Assembly: GCF_003324165.1 (NCBI RefSeq)
Contig: NW_025407884.1
Span: 43,051-107,050, forward strand
Length of the DNA stretch: 64,000 nucleotides
Direction of reading: 5' to 3'
Origin: Naegleria lovaniensis
Taxonomy: Eukaryota > Heterolobosea > Eutetramitea > Acrasida > Naegleriidae
Made by a program: the position numbers and the translations under genes
The notes under the pieces: model-generated
The model's input: the letters and a program-made list of their open reading frames with translations, nothing else
The model's database searches: none
Told to the model about the DNA's origin: nothing
Shown here: piece after piece, positions 40,143 through 51,176 of the stretch
Numbering within the stretch: position 1 is the stretch's first letter
How the letters are laid out: each line of letters starts with the position of its first letter

Positions 40143-42641
40143 TTACCACAATACCATCATGAATATCACAAACATGCACCCCGTCATCAACTTGAAATTT
40201 GAAACTAATCTTCCCAAAGAACTTGCTTTTGAAACACTTCGTTTGGACATTGAAACCAATGGACGATTATTCGACAATGATTTTTTGGGAGACAAACTTG
40301 GTTTGGGAGAAGGTCGTGGAGGAGGAGGAGGAGGAATTGGTTCTCTTTTCTCACTCAACAGTCCAATGTCATCGAATGGAATTTTCGTAAAATTATAAAA
40401 TGTCCAATTTCCTTCATAGATATTTCCTGGAATTAAATTAAAATTCAATTCTGAAACATTCATAAAGATGGACATGGAAACATTGAAAGTATTATTCGTA
40501 TAGACGCTATACATGTCCGTATAGGGTTGAACCACATGATTCGCAGTGAATGATTCGGTCACTAAATTATTCGAAACGACATTTCCAAATGGCTCAAACG
40601 GATTTCCATCGAGAATTCTCGCCAATTCTGGATACGCTTGTTCCCATAGCGAACTATTGAAAGGAACTGCCCATAAATTATTCCAAATGGATCGACGCCA
40701 TTCGTCATCGTTCCATTGCAATCCACGAGCATCGATTCGAATACTGGACCAATTTCGAATGAAAATGTTGTTTTGCACTTGATTGTGTCGACCTCCTCCG
40801 ACAATGACTCCGCGATTACAATCGTACAAGACATTTCCGAAAACGATGGCACTTGAAAATACATCGTCGAGATAGATACAGGCAGCTCCCCAAGTGAGAC
40901 CTCGAACTCGGTAGATAAAGTTGTATTTGACAACGTTGCCTCGTGTGGTCCAGTCTCGTCCTGATGGGAATTTTTGGCATTTGACAGATTGGAAAATTTG
41001 AAAAATTATTGAAATCAAAGAATGTTCAATGAAAGAGACTTACCCATATAGATAGCACCTGCGTCGTCACTTGTTTTAACCACATCATGAATCTTGTTAA
41101 AAGACACTTCATGGTTATTACCAATAAGCATTAATGCCGCATGATCACCGTTAAAAAAATAGTTATGTGTGACTTTAGCACCGACTCCTTCTATTCTAAC
41201 AGCTGAGAGTTTCATGAGTTCGATCCATCCAAAAACGGTTTGATAGAAAAACAATAATTAGCGACATGCTGTCAAATAAATCGTGAACAAACTTACCAGG
41301 TCGATAAACTTTTCCAACCCGAGAAAAACTATGAATCAAATTGTTCGAGATGAAATTGTTACTTGGAATCAACTTGGCTCGATCACTGGGTGGACCTGTC
41401 ACAATGACACCTCCTTTGCCAATTTGAAAGATTTCATTATTAGTGACCAAACAGTTTCGACAACCTAACAATGACAATCCAATAGCACCCACATTCGAAA
41501 TGATGCTATTATTCACCACAATGTAATGACTGTTCCAGGAATAAATGGCATTTCCTCGGACAAATCCAAATTCAAGAGAATCAAAAATTTGTGCATGGGC
41601 ATTGACTTGAACGAGTGTTTCCGTCAATGAAAGAACAACATCATTTTCATGTTCAATCGGAGCAGGAGGCCAGAAATACAAAACATTATCTTGCAAAATG
41701 TATTCTCCAGCTTGATCGAGTTCACTCAAAAAGTTGACCAAATAAAAATTACTTCCCGAAGCGATCGATCCATCGGCAACGACATTTCTCAACACTACAG
41801 TTCCATTTGCGTCAATGTTTTGAATCCCTTCGACAGAATCTGAATAATCATCTTTCCAGTAACCAAAAGCATATCCATTTTGTTCTTTGGACCATTTGCT
41901 CTTATTGGGACATGAAGTGCTGTTGAAAAGAAAAGAATTGGTTCCTTTCGAAGCAGTTTTCATGTAGACATCTAACACGAGACTCGGATTGCTCTCATAT
42001 TGTGTATTCAACTTGTTGGGATATCTTGCCACGGTCTGAGGAAAGTCTCGGAAAAACAACTCCGATCCCGCGGAGGCTTTTCCATCCATCCGGCCAGAGA
42101 CTTTGAAAGGAGTAGCAATTACTGAAGGTGATAGAAGTGTCAAATTACATTGATAGACCTTTCCTCTCGCTCCAAGTGGAAGCATTTCATAAATCGATGC
42201 ATGCTCATCCAATGTCACTTTTTTCCACATATACGGAGGTAAGGAAATTCCTCCAGTAATGTTCACATCTCCTCTCGAGCTCCCAGGAATGGGTCTCCAT
42301 GTTACTGGAGAGAATTGATCATTAAATTTCGAAGGACGAGGAATCACCAATGTCGAATTCAAATAAAAAGTGCCAGGCATCAAATTGACATAGATGGAAG
42401 TATTCAAAGTCAATTTCGAATTCTTGAGAAGAGTCACCATCGAAGAAGCCTTGTCCAAGGTAGCGAATGGAAACTGTGTGGAATTTCCTGAAAAGAGATC
42501 ATTGCCCTTCGTTGGTGAAACAAATAAATGAATTTCAAACGTTGAATTTGATGCATGAACAGAATGACTCGACCACAGAATGGAAAGAAACAAAACCGCA
42601 ACAACAACAGCCACAGCAGCAACGATAAGGCGATCCAGCAT
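40143..42641 (-). CDS. Secreted right-handed beta-helix protein, probably GPI-anchored, three exons
   Basis: Exons 42641-41297, 41202-41044 and 40960-40143; introns of 94 and 83 nt (GTAAGT donors; CTCTCAG and CCATCAG acceptors); 773 aa. The joins rebuild KVYRPAVRIEGVGAKVTHN and GAIYMGRDWTTRGN, both canonical for the pectate-lyase-like right-handed beta-helix proteins (DUF1565-type FVSPTKGND start after the signal peptide). Residues 1-31 are a signal sequence. About 35-680 form the helix, with GGGRHNQVQNNIF and IYLDDVFSS as late rungs; then a Pro-rich linker (PPPPPPRPSP) and a hydrophobic C-terminus (FKLMTGCMFVIFMMVLW) without a basic end, typical of a GPI-anchor signal. Likely surface carbohydrate-binding or lyase activity; substrate not predictable. 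It may act in bacterial feeding. Confidence 0.85.
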
Positions 42642-42878
42642 GGTTGGAATTGATTTTTTTTTTTGCAATGGTGAGATCATGAAAGGAGATGGAAGTGTTA
42701 ACAAAACACTTTGGGACCTTCTTTTTTTGGTAATGCTGAGCAGCGAATCAACAAATTGAACGCCTACAACTGGTTGGGTGTTGATATGAAATACTAGTAT
42801 CGATGATGGAAGAACAGTTTTGTTGTTGTTACACCCATCGTCAAACGATTGGTTGTTCAATAAATTACAACAAAAAAA
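42642..42878. promoter_or_regulatory. Divergent promoter, beta-helix and L,D-transpeptidase-like genes
   Basis: 237 bases between two divergent ATGs, each preceded by a run of A's on its own strand (A10 at 42652-42661 reverse; A8 at 42871-42878 forward). Shared control of a secreted carbohydrate-type protein and a bacterial-wall-type protein is possible, but nothing more can be claimed. Confidence 0.4.
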
Positions 42879-44026
42879 ATGGCATCTCATCATTCAAGTC
42901 TTTCGTTTCCAATTCCTCCATTTCGTAGAGAATTACATCATGGCGATACTGGTCCCGATGTTTTGATATTACAATTATTATTATCTCGATTTGTGGATTG
43001 GAAGAAGAAACAACAACAACTCGTACTCGGAACATGCAAGAAATCCATTGTGTCTTTATCATCATTGGAACATTCAAAGCTCTCAACTGATAAAGAAGTA
43101 TTTTACATAACAACCATTGAAAAAGAAGAAACACGATTGGAAATGAATGGAATTATGAATGATGCAACGGAACAAGTGTTACAAGAATTTGTATTCCAAC
43201 AAGAAGAACTTCATCACGTAATGAAAGAAACATTTCATGATGAGAAAATTGTAAATTTTACTCCCGAGATGGCTCAACATTTATTGAAATTGTACATGTA
43301 TGATGAATATCAAGAAGAATTTATTGATTGGAAAGAATTTCATGAAAATGGTTCGCTTCTACTTTTGACATGTTTGCCTTCACCTTATTTATTTTACTTG
43401 TACATTCCAGTGATGGAGAATCGAACGATTGAAACAGAGTGTATGCTATTCGACGCACGTGGTGAATTGAAATTTAAATTTAGAGGAAGAACGAAAGGAA
43501 AAATTGAATTGAATCAATTAACCACTTATGGAGATACTCCTACTGGATTGTATACTTGTGATTTGAATTCACCATTTCAAGATGTGAAAAGCTTTGGACC
43601 GTATAATGTCGTTCGATTGATTCAAGGTTTAAAGGTGGGTTGAATGGATGTCAAATTGACATTTGAAATATTTTCAAATATTCGAATGGATTGGAATGGA
43701 TCATTGATTTGAAACATTTTCAAATATTCATTGATAATCCAATGAATGAATCAACTTGAACTAATTCAATTAAGGGAAATGCCCTTCACATTTATCCTTC
43801 CATTCGATGTGGCATTCTCATTCACACGGGAGAATGGGAATGTAACGATCCAATGCCCAACTCTCTTGGATGTATTCACGTCACACCTCAAGATGGCCAA
43901 CAATTGGCTCATATTTTAGAACATGAATTGCGAGTTCAAGTGCACGAAAATTTATGTGGAAAAATGCCATACCCATTTCCAGTTCAAGGTTTAGTGAGTG
44001 TTGTACAACAAAAACTTATTCAATAA
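42879..44026 (+). CDS. L,D-transpeptidase-like (YkuD fold) with peptidoglycan-binding-like domain, two exons
   Basis: Exon 1 is 42879-43634 and exon 2 is 43775-44026, joined by a 140-nt intron (GTGGGT donor, AATTAAG acceptor; phase 0); 335 aa. Residues about 18-110 follow the peptidoglycan-binding pattern: GDTGPDVLILQLLL near the start and NGIMNDATEQVLQEFVFQQ later. Residues about 185-320 resemble YkuD: TTYGDTPTGLYTC, then GILIHTGEWE with His269 and PNSLGCIHVTPQDG with Cys285. The usual SHGC[IVL]R reads SLGCIH, so the His and Arg before and after Cys are replaced while the Ser, Gly and Cys are kept. No signal peptide is visible. In bacteria the family cross-links or edits murein; eukaryotes lack murein, so horizontal transfer is likely. 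The intron shows it is an established amoeba gene. Function here is unknown. Confidence 0.75.
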
Positions 44027-44248
44027 TGTTGCTGATATCAGCAACAATGTATTGTCATTTCATATTGGATTATCTCACGTCTCGGTCCTGTGGATTCATG
44101 TAAGCGTTGTTGACTCAGGACGATTTAAAACACTGAAATTAATGACAGTTGTCTGCCAGATACAAGATGGATCGAGATAATGTGTTTGGCTCTTGAGGAA
44201 GTTGTTTATTTGTTTCGTGTGGTTAAGGTTTGTTGATAAAAAAACATC

Positions 44249-45919
44249 TCATGTTGTTCCCAAATAGGCATCAAAGTAGCAATGTGTCATTCTTTCTTGA
44301 TACAATACATCATTGTACTCCAACACAAAACCATTGCATTTGAGAGCTTCACAAATAAGCTCTCGATCGTTTTTCAGTTCCAGGCTTGCATATGTCAATG
44401 CTGCTCCATTATTTTTCACAGCCTCTAACAAGAGTTCCTTGTCACGACATGTATGATAACCGAATCCAAATATTCCAAGACCATTTTCTTTGACAGCTTT
44501 TAACAAGAATTCTTTGTCATTATAAAATTCTCTTGGTGAGCTGGAAACAACATCTTTACAGCCCAGCTGAACAAGCTGTAATAAGAATTGTTTGTCTCTC
44601 AAAAGCTCAGTTGAAGCATATATAAAAGCATCCGAAAATTGCTTGACGGCTTCAATGACTAGCTCTCGGTCATTTTTCATCGTTTCGTTTGTAAATAGCA
44701 AAGCGTGACCATTTTGTCTTAGAGCTGTTAGTACAACTTCTCTATCGCTTTTCAACTCGTTGGATGCATATTGTAGAACATGCCCTGCTTGTCGTACAGC
44801 AGCTAATACAATCTCTTTATCATTCCTCAATTCTTCTGCTGCAAATTCAAGTGCACCACCCTGTTGGTTGACAGCAGCAAGCACAACCTCTTTGTCTCTT
44901 TTCAATTCATCAGAGACAAAATGTAATGCTCTCCCATTTTGCTGAACCGCTACAATTGCAATTTCTCTGTCATTACTCAAATTGTCAGAAGCAAAACAAA
45001 GTAAACGTCCATCATTTTTGATTACATTCAAAATAATATCTCGATCATTCCTGAGCTCTTCGCTTACAAATTCAAGTAAAAATCCAAATTCTTGCACAAT
45101 TGGAGTCACTATTTCTTTCTTTGAATAATCATAAGAGGAAAGTTCTGGAAATATTAATTTGAGAGCCTTCAACATGAACTCTTGATCTGCAAGTAAATAT
45201 TTTGGTACCCATTGCAGAGATCGCTTTGTTTGTTTGATAGCTTCAAAAATTATTTCTTCGTCGATTTCCAAATTGTAAATATGAACGAGTTGCAACACAC
45301 GCAATGCTTCACCATTTTGTTTCATTGCAGCTAAAACAATTTCTCGATCTTCTATCCATTGTCCAACACTATACAGAGCATTTCCATTCCGCCGAATTGC
45401 TTCCAATACAAATTCACGATCTTTAATACGTCGTTTTGAGACCTGTGCCAATGCATAGTCGTTGCTCTTTAAGGCCGTTAATACCACTTTCTTGTCGTTA
45501 CGAACACTAGAAGAAGCGTGCTGCAATTCATTTCCATGTTTTTTAACTACTTTCAAGACAAAATCTCTATCATCTTTCAATTGTGCCGATGCATGTTTTA
45601 ATCCATACCCATACTTGTTGATATGATTCAATACAAATTTTTTATCATTCATAAACTCAACTGGAATGAACGACGAATATTTCAATTCCCGATTCAACAA
45701 CCACTTCTTCTTTCCTTCTTGTTGCTTTAAAAATTTCTGTTTTAATACAAATTCCAACCTCCGAATTCTAGAATGTTCTTCTACCGGTGTGCTGTGTTTA
45801 CAAGGAAGAGTATCATCATCCCTAAGCAACGAATGGTTTCCAGAAAAATCCAATAATACCAGCCTCACAGTGTGATCATCACACCAGTTCATCATTTTTT
45901 TTGAGAATATCGATTTCAT
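44249..45919 (-). CDS. DUF4116 repeat protein
   Basis: A single exon of 556 aa, ATG at 45919. From about residue 85 to the end it consists of 17-18 units of about 25 residues with consensus NDREIVLAAVKQNGxALQYASEEL (DUF4116). The best-preserved copies are in the middle (KRDKEVVLAAVNQQGGALEF, RNDKEIVLAAVRQAGHVLQY), with decayed copies at the start and end and one irregular long unit near 275-310. Each repeat is a helix pair, so the protein forms a helical solenoid. DUF4116 is common in protists and some intracellular bacteria; the molecular role is not known. The N-terminal 80 residues are basic and not repeat-like. Confidence 0.9.
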   Translation of the reverse strand: MKSIFSKKMMNWCDDHTVRLVLLDFSGNHSLLRDDDTLPCKHSTPVEEHSRIRRLEFVLKQKFLKQQEGKKKWLLNRELKYSSFIPVEFMNDKKFVLNHINKYGYGLKHASAQLKDDRDFVLKVVKKHGNELQHASSSVRNDKKVVLTALKSNDYALAQVSKRRIKDREFVLEAIRRNGNALYSVGQWIEDREIVLAAMKQNGEALRVLQLVHIYNLEIDEEIIFEAIKQTKRSLQWVPKYLLADQEFMLKALKLIFPELSSYDYSKKEIVTPIVQEFGFLLEFVSEELRNDRDIILNVIKNDGRLLCFASDNLSNDREIAIVAVQQNGRALHFVSDELKRDKEVVLAAVNQQGGALEFAAEELRNDKEIVLAAVRQAGHVLQYASNELKSDREVVLTALRQNGHALLFTNETMKNDRELVIEAVKQFSDAFIYASTELLRDKQFLLQLVQLGCKDVVSSSPREFYNDKEFLLKAVKENGLGIFGFGYHTCRDKELLLEAVKNNGAALTYASLELKNDRELICEALKCNGFVLEYNDVLYQERMTHCYFDAYLGTT

Positions 45920-46022
45920 GAGTTGTTTATTTAATTGATGACAACTTCAAGTTCAGTTAGAGTTCATTCAGATCATGATTAAGGGAAATTCACATACCAA
46001 GAAGAGCAGCAGCATTCTCTCT

Positions 46023-48483
46023 TCAATGGTTATTTGTTCTGCTGGCTAGAGCGAAGCGTATCTTCTCTAAAACTTCACGTTTCGTGGTAAGTTGTGCTTC
46101 CAGTTGTTGAATTTGATTTTCAGTTTCTTCTGCTTTGATTTGTAGCGCTTCTAATGGTTGTGAGTTTAAGAAGGTTTGAGAAATTTTGTGGATGAAGTGA
46201 GTGGTTTGATGGTGTTCGACCATGTCTCTGACAGTTGAATTAGATTGAAGACTGTCAAATGTCAACTCTTGTCGACACAGAGGACATTGCTGCTTTCTTG
46301 AGGTATCTACGGCTCTGAAAATAGAATCTCTATCAATCGTCTTTTTACAACAAGGAAGTACCACTGGATCAATCATGAGTTCAAATGAAATTGGACAATA
46401 CAAATGTTCCAAAATCTCTGAATCTCGATTCTCTGAAGAGTCGTCATTTCCCAATGCCCATTGTTTCTCTGAGTAATTCTTGTAATGTTTTTTAAATTCT
46501 TCTGTGAACTTATTTTGGAGACCCAAAAGCTCCAAAATGTCAAACAAGGCATAATAAATGGCTTGACGACTTGTAATTTTTTCTTCATAACTTTCCATTT
46601 GTTTGGTTAACTTGGTAATTTTCTCTTTCAAATCATTACTACTGTTTTTGAATTGATTAATTACAGATTGCAAATTTCTCTTCTCATCCGCCATTTGCTT
46701 TTTCTTTTGAGCGATTCCTTGCTTTCCTAAACTAATTCCATTTTCCTCTTGTTTCAAGCGTTCATTGTCACTTGTTAACTCACGGATATTTCCTTCAAGT
46801 CGCTCAACCTCCTTCAATACATGAGTACGTTGTTGCTTGACGGTCTCGTACAAGGCCTTATTGTCTGGAATTTGATTTTTCTGAGCCTTTAACACAATTT
46901 CACAAAGACCATCATTGCCAAATTTTGAGACTGAACAATTTCACATATCGTCAAAGATGATGATCATTAAAAAAGAGGTTGAGTCGTTCAAAAAATCATT
47001 CAACCAAGTGAAACACAAAAAACTTACCATATCTCTTGTCATAGCAACCAGATGAAACACAGTGACCATTTCTCTCATCCAAACGACTTGTGTTTGAATC
47101 AAAGTCTTCTTTTGCAACCACAAGAGGGCAATTACTTAGTTTAAATGTGATATTTACATCTGTATAACTCAGCCATCCCCAAAATTTCATTCTTTCTTCA
47201 CTGATGGTTTTAGAGAAAACCTGTACTAGTTCTGGGCTCTCCAAATCCTTCATCTGCTTCTCCAACCGGTTCAATGTTTCTTTTTGTTGATTCAATTCAG
47301 TGCCAAAGCTTGTCAACCGGTTTGTATTTTGTTTGATCTCTTCGATAATTTGGTTTAATACTCGATCTACAGCTTGGGAATCGTCTCTCTCTAATGTTCC
47401 ACTGTTTCCAATTTCATTCAATCGTTTTTCATATATATTGATTCGATCTTGATAGTGCTTGGCATCGTCTTGATATTTTTCAGTCAAAGCATGCGTGGCA
47501 CTGACATTCTCATAAACAAGACAAGCATTGGCCGTAATTTGCAGAAATAATTCCTTGAGCTGATTCCACTTGTCATCATAGTCATCCAACGAGAAGAAAG
47601 ACTTGTCAACTCCTGGCATTCTGTTAATGGCTTCTGTTATTTCTTGGAGACATGTTTCGTCAAATCGAACGACGAATAAATTATGGATTTGATCATGCAT
47701 AGATTGAAGAAAGGTCAAGCGATCTTTCTCATCATCAGCGCTTGATTTTGAAGCATTGTCTCCTCCCTTACGCCATTGTGAAAGTTTGTTGAAAGTACTG
47801 TTAAATAACTTGTTCCATCTGGACATGGCATTCTCGAGATGTTTTCCAATTTGATCTGAAATAACGGTCTTGTTGATTGCATAATTGTTGGTCTTGTCAT
47901 TGATCAGGTATACAATGGATGACTGAAGTTTTTCAATGTTTGGAAGCAATTTTCCAATAATTTGAGAAGTCTCTAGTAACTTGGTGTCTCTCGAGGTAAA
48001 ATAAGCTGCATCCATGACCACAATGACACCTTTCACAGGGGAATTCAGAATGCTCAATCTCAAACTCAGAGTAGCCATCAACTGTTCCATGTCACCTCTA
48101 TTGTCAAAAAATCCAGCACAATCCACTAAAACATATTCCACATTGGCACCCACATCAACAAAGGTCGAAAATTGAGTCTCTGATTGAAGTGAATGGCCAA
48201 TTGGAGTCACTGCCTCTCCATCCACAGAAACCACCATTTGTTGATCAATTTGTTCATATCTCATCTTTTTACCAGCGAGAAAATTGGTAATCACCGATTT
48301 ACCTGCTCCTGTTGGACCGATCACTAGCACAAGTGGTTTGTTACTCTTGTTTTCAGAGGCGGCTTTTGCTTCGAGACATTGTGTTTTCAATTCCATCAAA
48401 TCAGATAATGGAATGTCGCTTAGGTCTTCTTCGTGTTGTTCTTCAAAGTTGTTATGTGAAGGACAAAAGTTGGGATCTGACAT
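46023..48483 (-). CDS. AIG1/septin-like GTPase / coiled-coil / U-box fusion, two exons
   Basis: Exon 1 is 48483-47028 and exon 2 is 46930-46023, joined by a 97-nt intron (GTAAGT donor; TTGTTCAG acceptor; phase 1); 787 aa. A P-loop, GPTGAGKS (56-63), and a VDCAGF switch-2 (about 117-123) define a TRAFAC-class GTPase of the AIG1/GIMAP or related kind; an NDKTN sequence fills the G4 region. Long coiled coils follow (about 355-455 and 500-625). LYCPISFELMIDPVVLP (Cys664) with KQQCPLCRQEL is a U-box/RING domain at about 660-725, and a last coiled coil closes the protein. U-boxes recruit E2s; whether the two Cys-rich pairs bind zinc cannot be told. A GTPase-regulated ubiquitin ligase is the simplest reading. 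Start chosen at MSDPNFC; an open frame extends upstream. Confidence 0.8.
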
Positions 48484-48708
48484 TGTGTTGTTGTTTTTGT
48501 TTTTGTGGTTGAAATCATCTAGCGTGATGATGTGTTGAAAAAGGCTTGATGAACAACTTATTCGAATAAGTTGTTCGAGCCAACCGGTTGTCACTTGTCA
48601 TGGAAAACGTTTCTTTGATGTTCCAATCAGATTAAAGTCAGACACTTGTATTGCAAAACGTACAAAAAATAATCAAAATCAGAGACACCACACACGTGGT
48701 CCAGACAA

Positions 48709-50771
48709 TTATTGATTCTTTTTCGTGCTTACAGAGTCAACGCTTTTGTGACCATGCCTCTCAGAGTGATGACCATGACGACTAGGTATCATGGTTAAAA
48801 TGACATATATTGGAAAGAATGCCATATGACCACACCATTGCATGGATCTAAAGAATTGAATGGAATTACCCCAAGACAATAACAAGAATGGTGGTAAAAT
48901 GTAGGATGTGAAAATACCAGTTGCAATGAATGACAGTATCTTGTAGGTGTAGGACATGACACGACTATTCTTTGCAGAGAAGAGATGTTCAACATCGTTC
49001 AAAAAATAGGGTCTCATCTTTTTGTGAGCCAAACGTCCAATCAAACTCATGGCCAGTGCGTAATGAATCCACATGATGGCATATCCTGCATAGACTCCTG
49101 TTGTGCGAGTGTAATGCGTTATAATTGTCGTGTCAATGGTGTCATTCCCAATCAGAAGATGACATAGATTCATAGTGTCAATGAGTGTATAATATAAAAT
49201 AGCCACATAAAAGGTACAACAAAGTCATCGAATGATGTGAAATTTTGAAAGAAAAACATACCATGCCAAATGGCGCTCACAATAAATGTAATAACAGTTG
49301 CCAAAGTACCAGGTTTTTCTCCAACTCGGGTATATACATAATTTCTCAACCATTTTGAAACAGAAACATTCCAAGTAGTTGTCACATCTCGAAGATTGGA
49401 TGCAAGGAAATGATCAAAGTAATCGACTGCCTCAGCACCAGCAAAAGAAAATTCACCAGACTTGTAATGTCTTTGATATCCAAAACCTGTAATGAGTAAT
49501 GCAGCTTCGCTCCAGCACCATCCCACAACATATTTAAATTTGATAGAGTTCATACATGCAAATGAAAACAGAAATTTGTACAAGAGAGAACTTCCTAAAA
49601 GCTCTCTTGGACGATCTCCTCTTTCATAAATGACATCTTCGAGTTGCTCTCTTCCAAAATAGGATGCTGTTTGCAAAACGAGAACCATATTGACTAGAGC
49701 GAGAATAATCTTTTTCAACACTAATAACCAAGGAATTGGTGGATTTTTTCTCTCTCTTGTGCTATTATTCAAATCTCTGATAAATGAAATATCATGTGCT
49801 TCATACTCGCCATAAATAAATCTCAAATAGTCACTCATTTCGTAGATTGGACCAGACAAGACAGGAATAAAGAAGAATAAGAAACCAAAATATTCCATGA
49901 GTGATGGCATTCGTTCCAATCTGTTAGTTCTATGGTATGGATTGGTAACACCTTTTCCTTCCTTGGAATCAGGATCATGAACGAGTATACCATCATATAC
50001 ATTCCATGCCACAGCAGTGGTCTTCAAAGTAATGAGCATTTGCAGTCCTGTAAAGTCCAATTTCCATCCTAAATAATCCGTTAACATTCGATGATAGTGA
50101 CACACAAGCAAGTATCCGAATGAGAACACCACAGCCACCAGTGGAACTGCCAATCGAGCTCGGCTGCGTCTCAAATACTTGACCACTCGGTCACTCATGC
50201 CAACAGTCACATACAGCCATAGATATACCATCAATGGCACAGCTATCGAATGCAAAGTATGTACTCCAAACGTATAGAATGTGTAAACAAGTCCAATCCA
50301 TGCTCCCAACACAGCTCTCATCATTCCAAATCGAGTCATTCTCAACACCAACGCTAACGGAAAATTCATGGCAATCAGAAAGAACATGTATGTAGCTGCC
50401 GATTGATCCACTCCCAATGAATTGGAAATATTTCTAATGACTTCATTGAGTGGACGTACCAATAATTCATGCATGAAATTTGGTTCCAATACCTGAAACG
50501 ATAACGAACGCGATGATGATGAGATGACACCTGAATCCGAGAGAGTACTCATTGACACGGCACCTCCCAACCATGCATCTGTATAATTCATCATGGTTTT
50601 GGTCGTTTTCATCATGACACTACTTCCGTTTTCCAACACTTTGGTTGGCCATTGCATCAAGGCTTGTACGAGAGATTCCATCACGATGGTGGTTGTGTTC
50701 ATGAGAGGCTGTTGTTGTTGATGAGGATTATTACCAACGTGCAGTAGTAACGTTGAAAGAAGGCTATTCAT
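48709..50771 (-). CDS. MBOAT-family lysophospholipid acyltransferase, two exons
   Basis: Exon 1 is 50771-49262 and exon 2 is 49097-48709, joined by a 164-nt intron (GTATGT donor; CACAACAG acceptor; phase 1); 632 aa. The join gives SAIWHGVYAGYAIMW, matching the MBOAT WHGxYxGY motif, with active His503. The catalytic Asn is Asn468 in WNVSVSKWLRNYVYTR. Other family motifs: WNVYDG, MPSLMEYFGFLFFFIPVLSGPIYEMSDY and FKYVVGWCWSEAALLITGFGY. About ten membrane spans are visible. MBOAT1/2- and ALE1-type enzymes re-acylate lysophospholipids in the ER; the acyl donor and head group cannot be told. The 120-residue Ser/Met-rich N-terminal extension is unusual. The C-terminus ends in a His/Ser-rich tail. 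Confidence 0.88.
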
Positions 50772-51176
50772 TTTTTAAAAAAGGATGAAAAACTCTTAAA
50801 CGGATGAGGATGCAATCTTTGAACGTTAAAGATTACAAAATTTCATGTCGTTATGAAAATTGGATTGAGAGAGTGTGGGATCGGGGAGTAGTGGTTTGGA
50901 AAATTGTTAAACTAATGTTCGTTGCAAATGGATTTCAAAGAACATGTCCATGATTTTGAAATAGCAGAAAGTAAATGAAGGTTAAATGTCAGATTGAATA
51001 TTTCCTTATTTGAAATTTCCTTATTCAATCTGACATTTTTGTGAATTTGTTGAATTGAAAGAAATTGTCATACATTGAATCTTGATGCGCCACAGTCTTC
51101 TTGTTTGATGTTGGAGTTTCATCTTTTATTTTCAAAGTGTCACAAGGAAGAGAAGGCAACTCTCGCCCCAAAAAAA
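50772..51176. other. Intergenic, divergent MBOAT and receptor-kinase genes
   Basis: About 405 bases between divergent start codons. It contains the perfect 17-nt inverted repeat listed separately. The receptor-kinase reading frame is open from 51075, but the stretch before 51177 does not look coding. Confidence 0.5.
50984..51038. repeat. Perfect 17-nt inverted repeat with 21-nt loop
   Basis: AAATGTCAGATTGAATA at 50984-51000 is the exact reverse complement of 51022-51038. The loop begins TTTCCTTATT, and TTTCCTTATT occurs again from 51016 (a partial direct repeat). It could form a hairpin in DNA or in the 5' leader of the receptor-kinase transcript, or be a footprint of a short mobile sequence. 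Confidence 0.9.
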
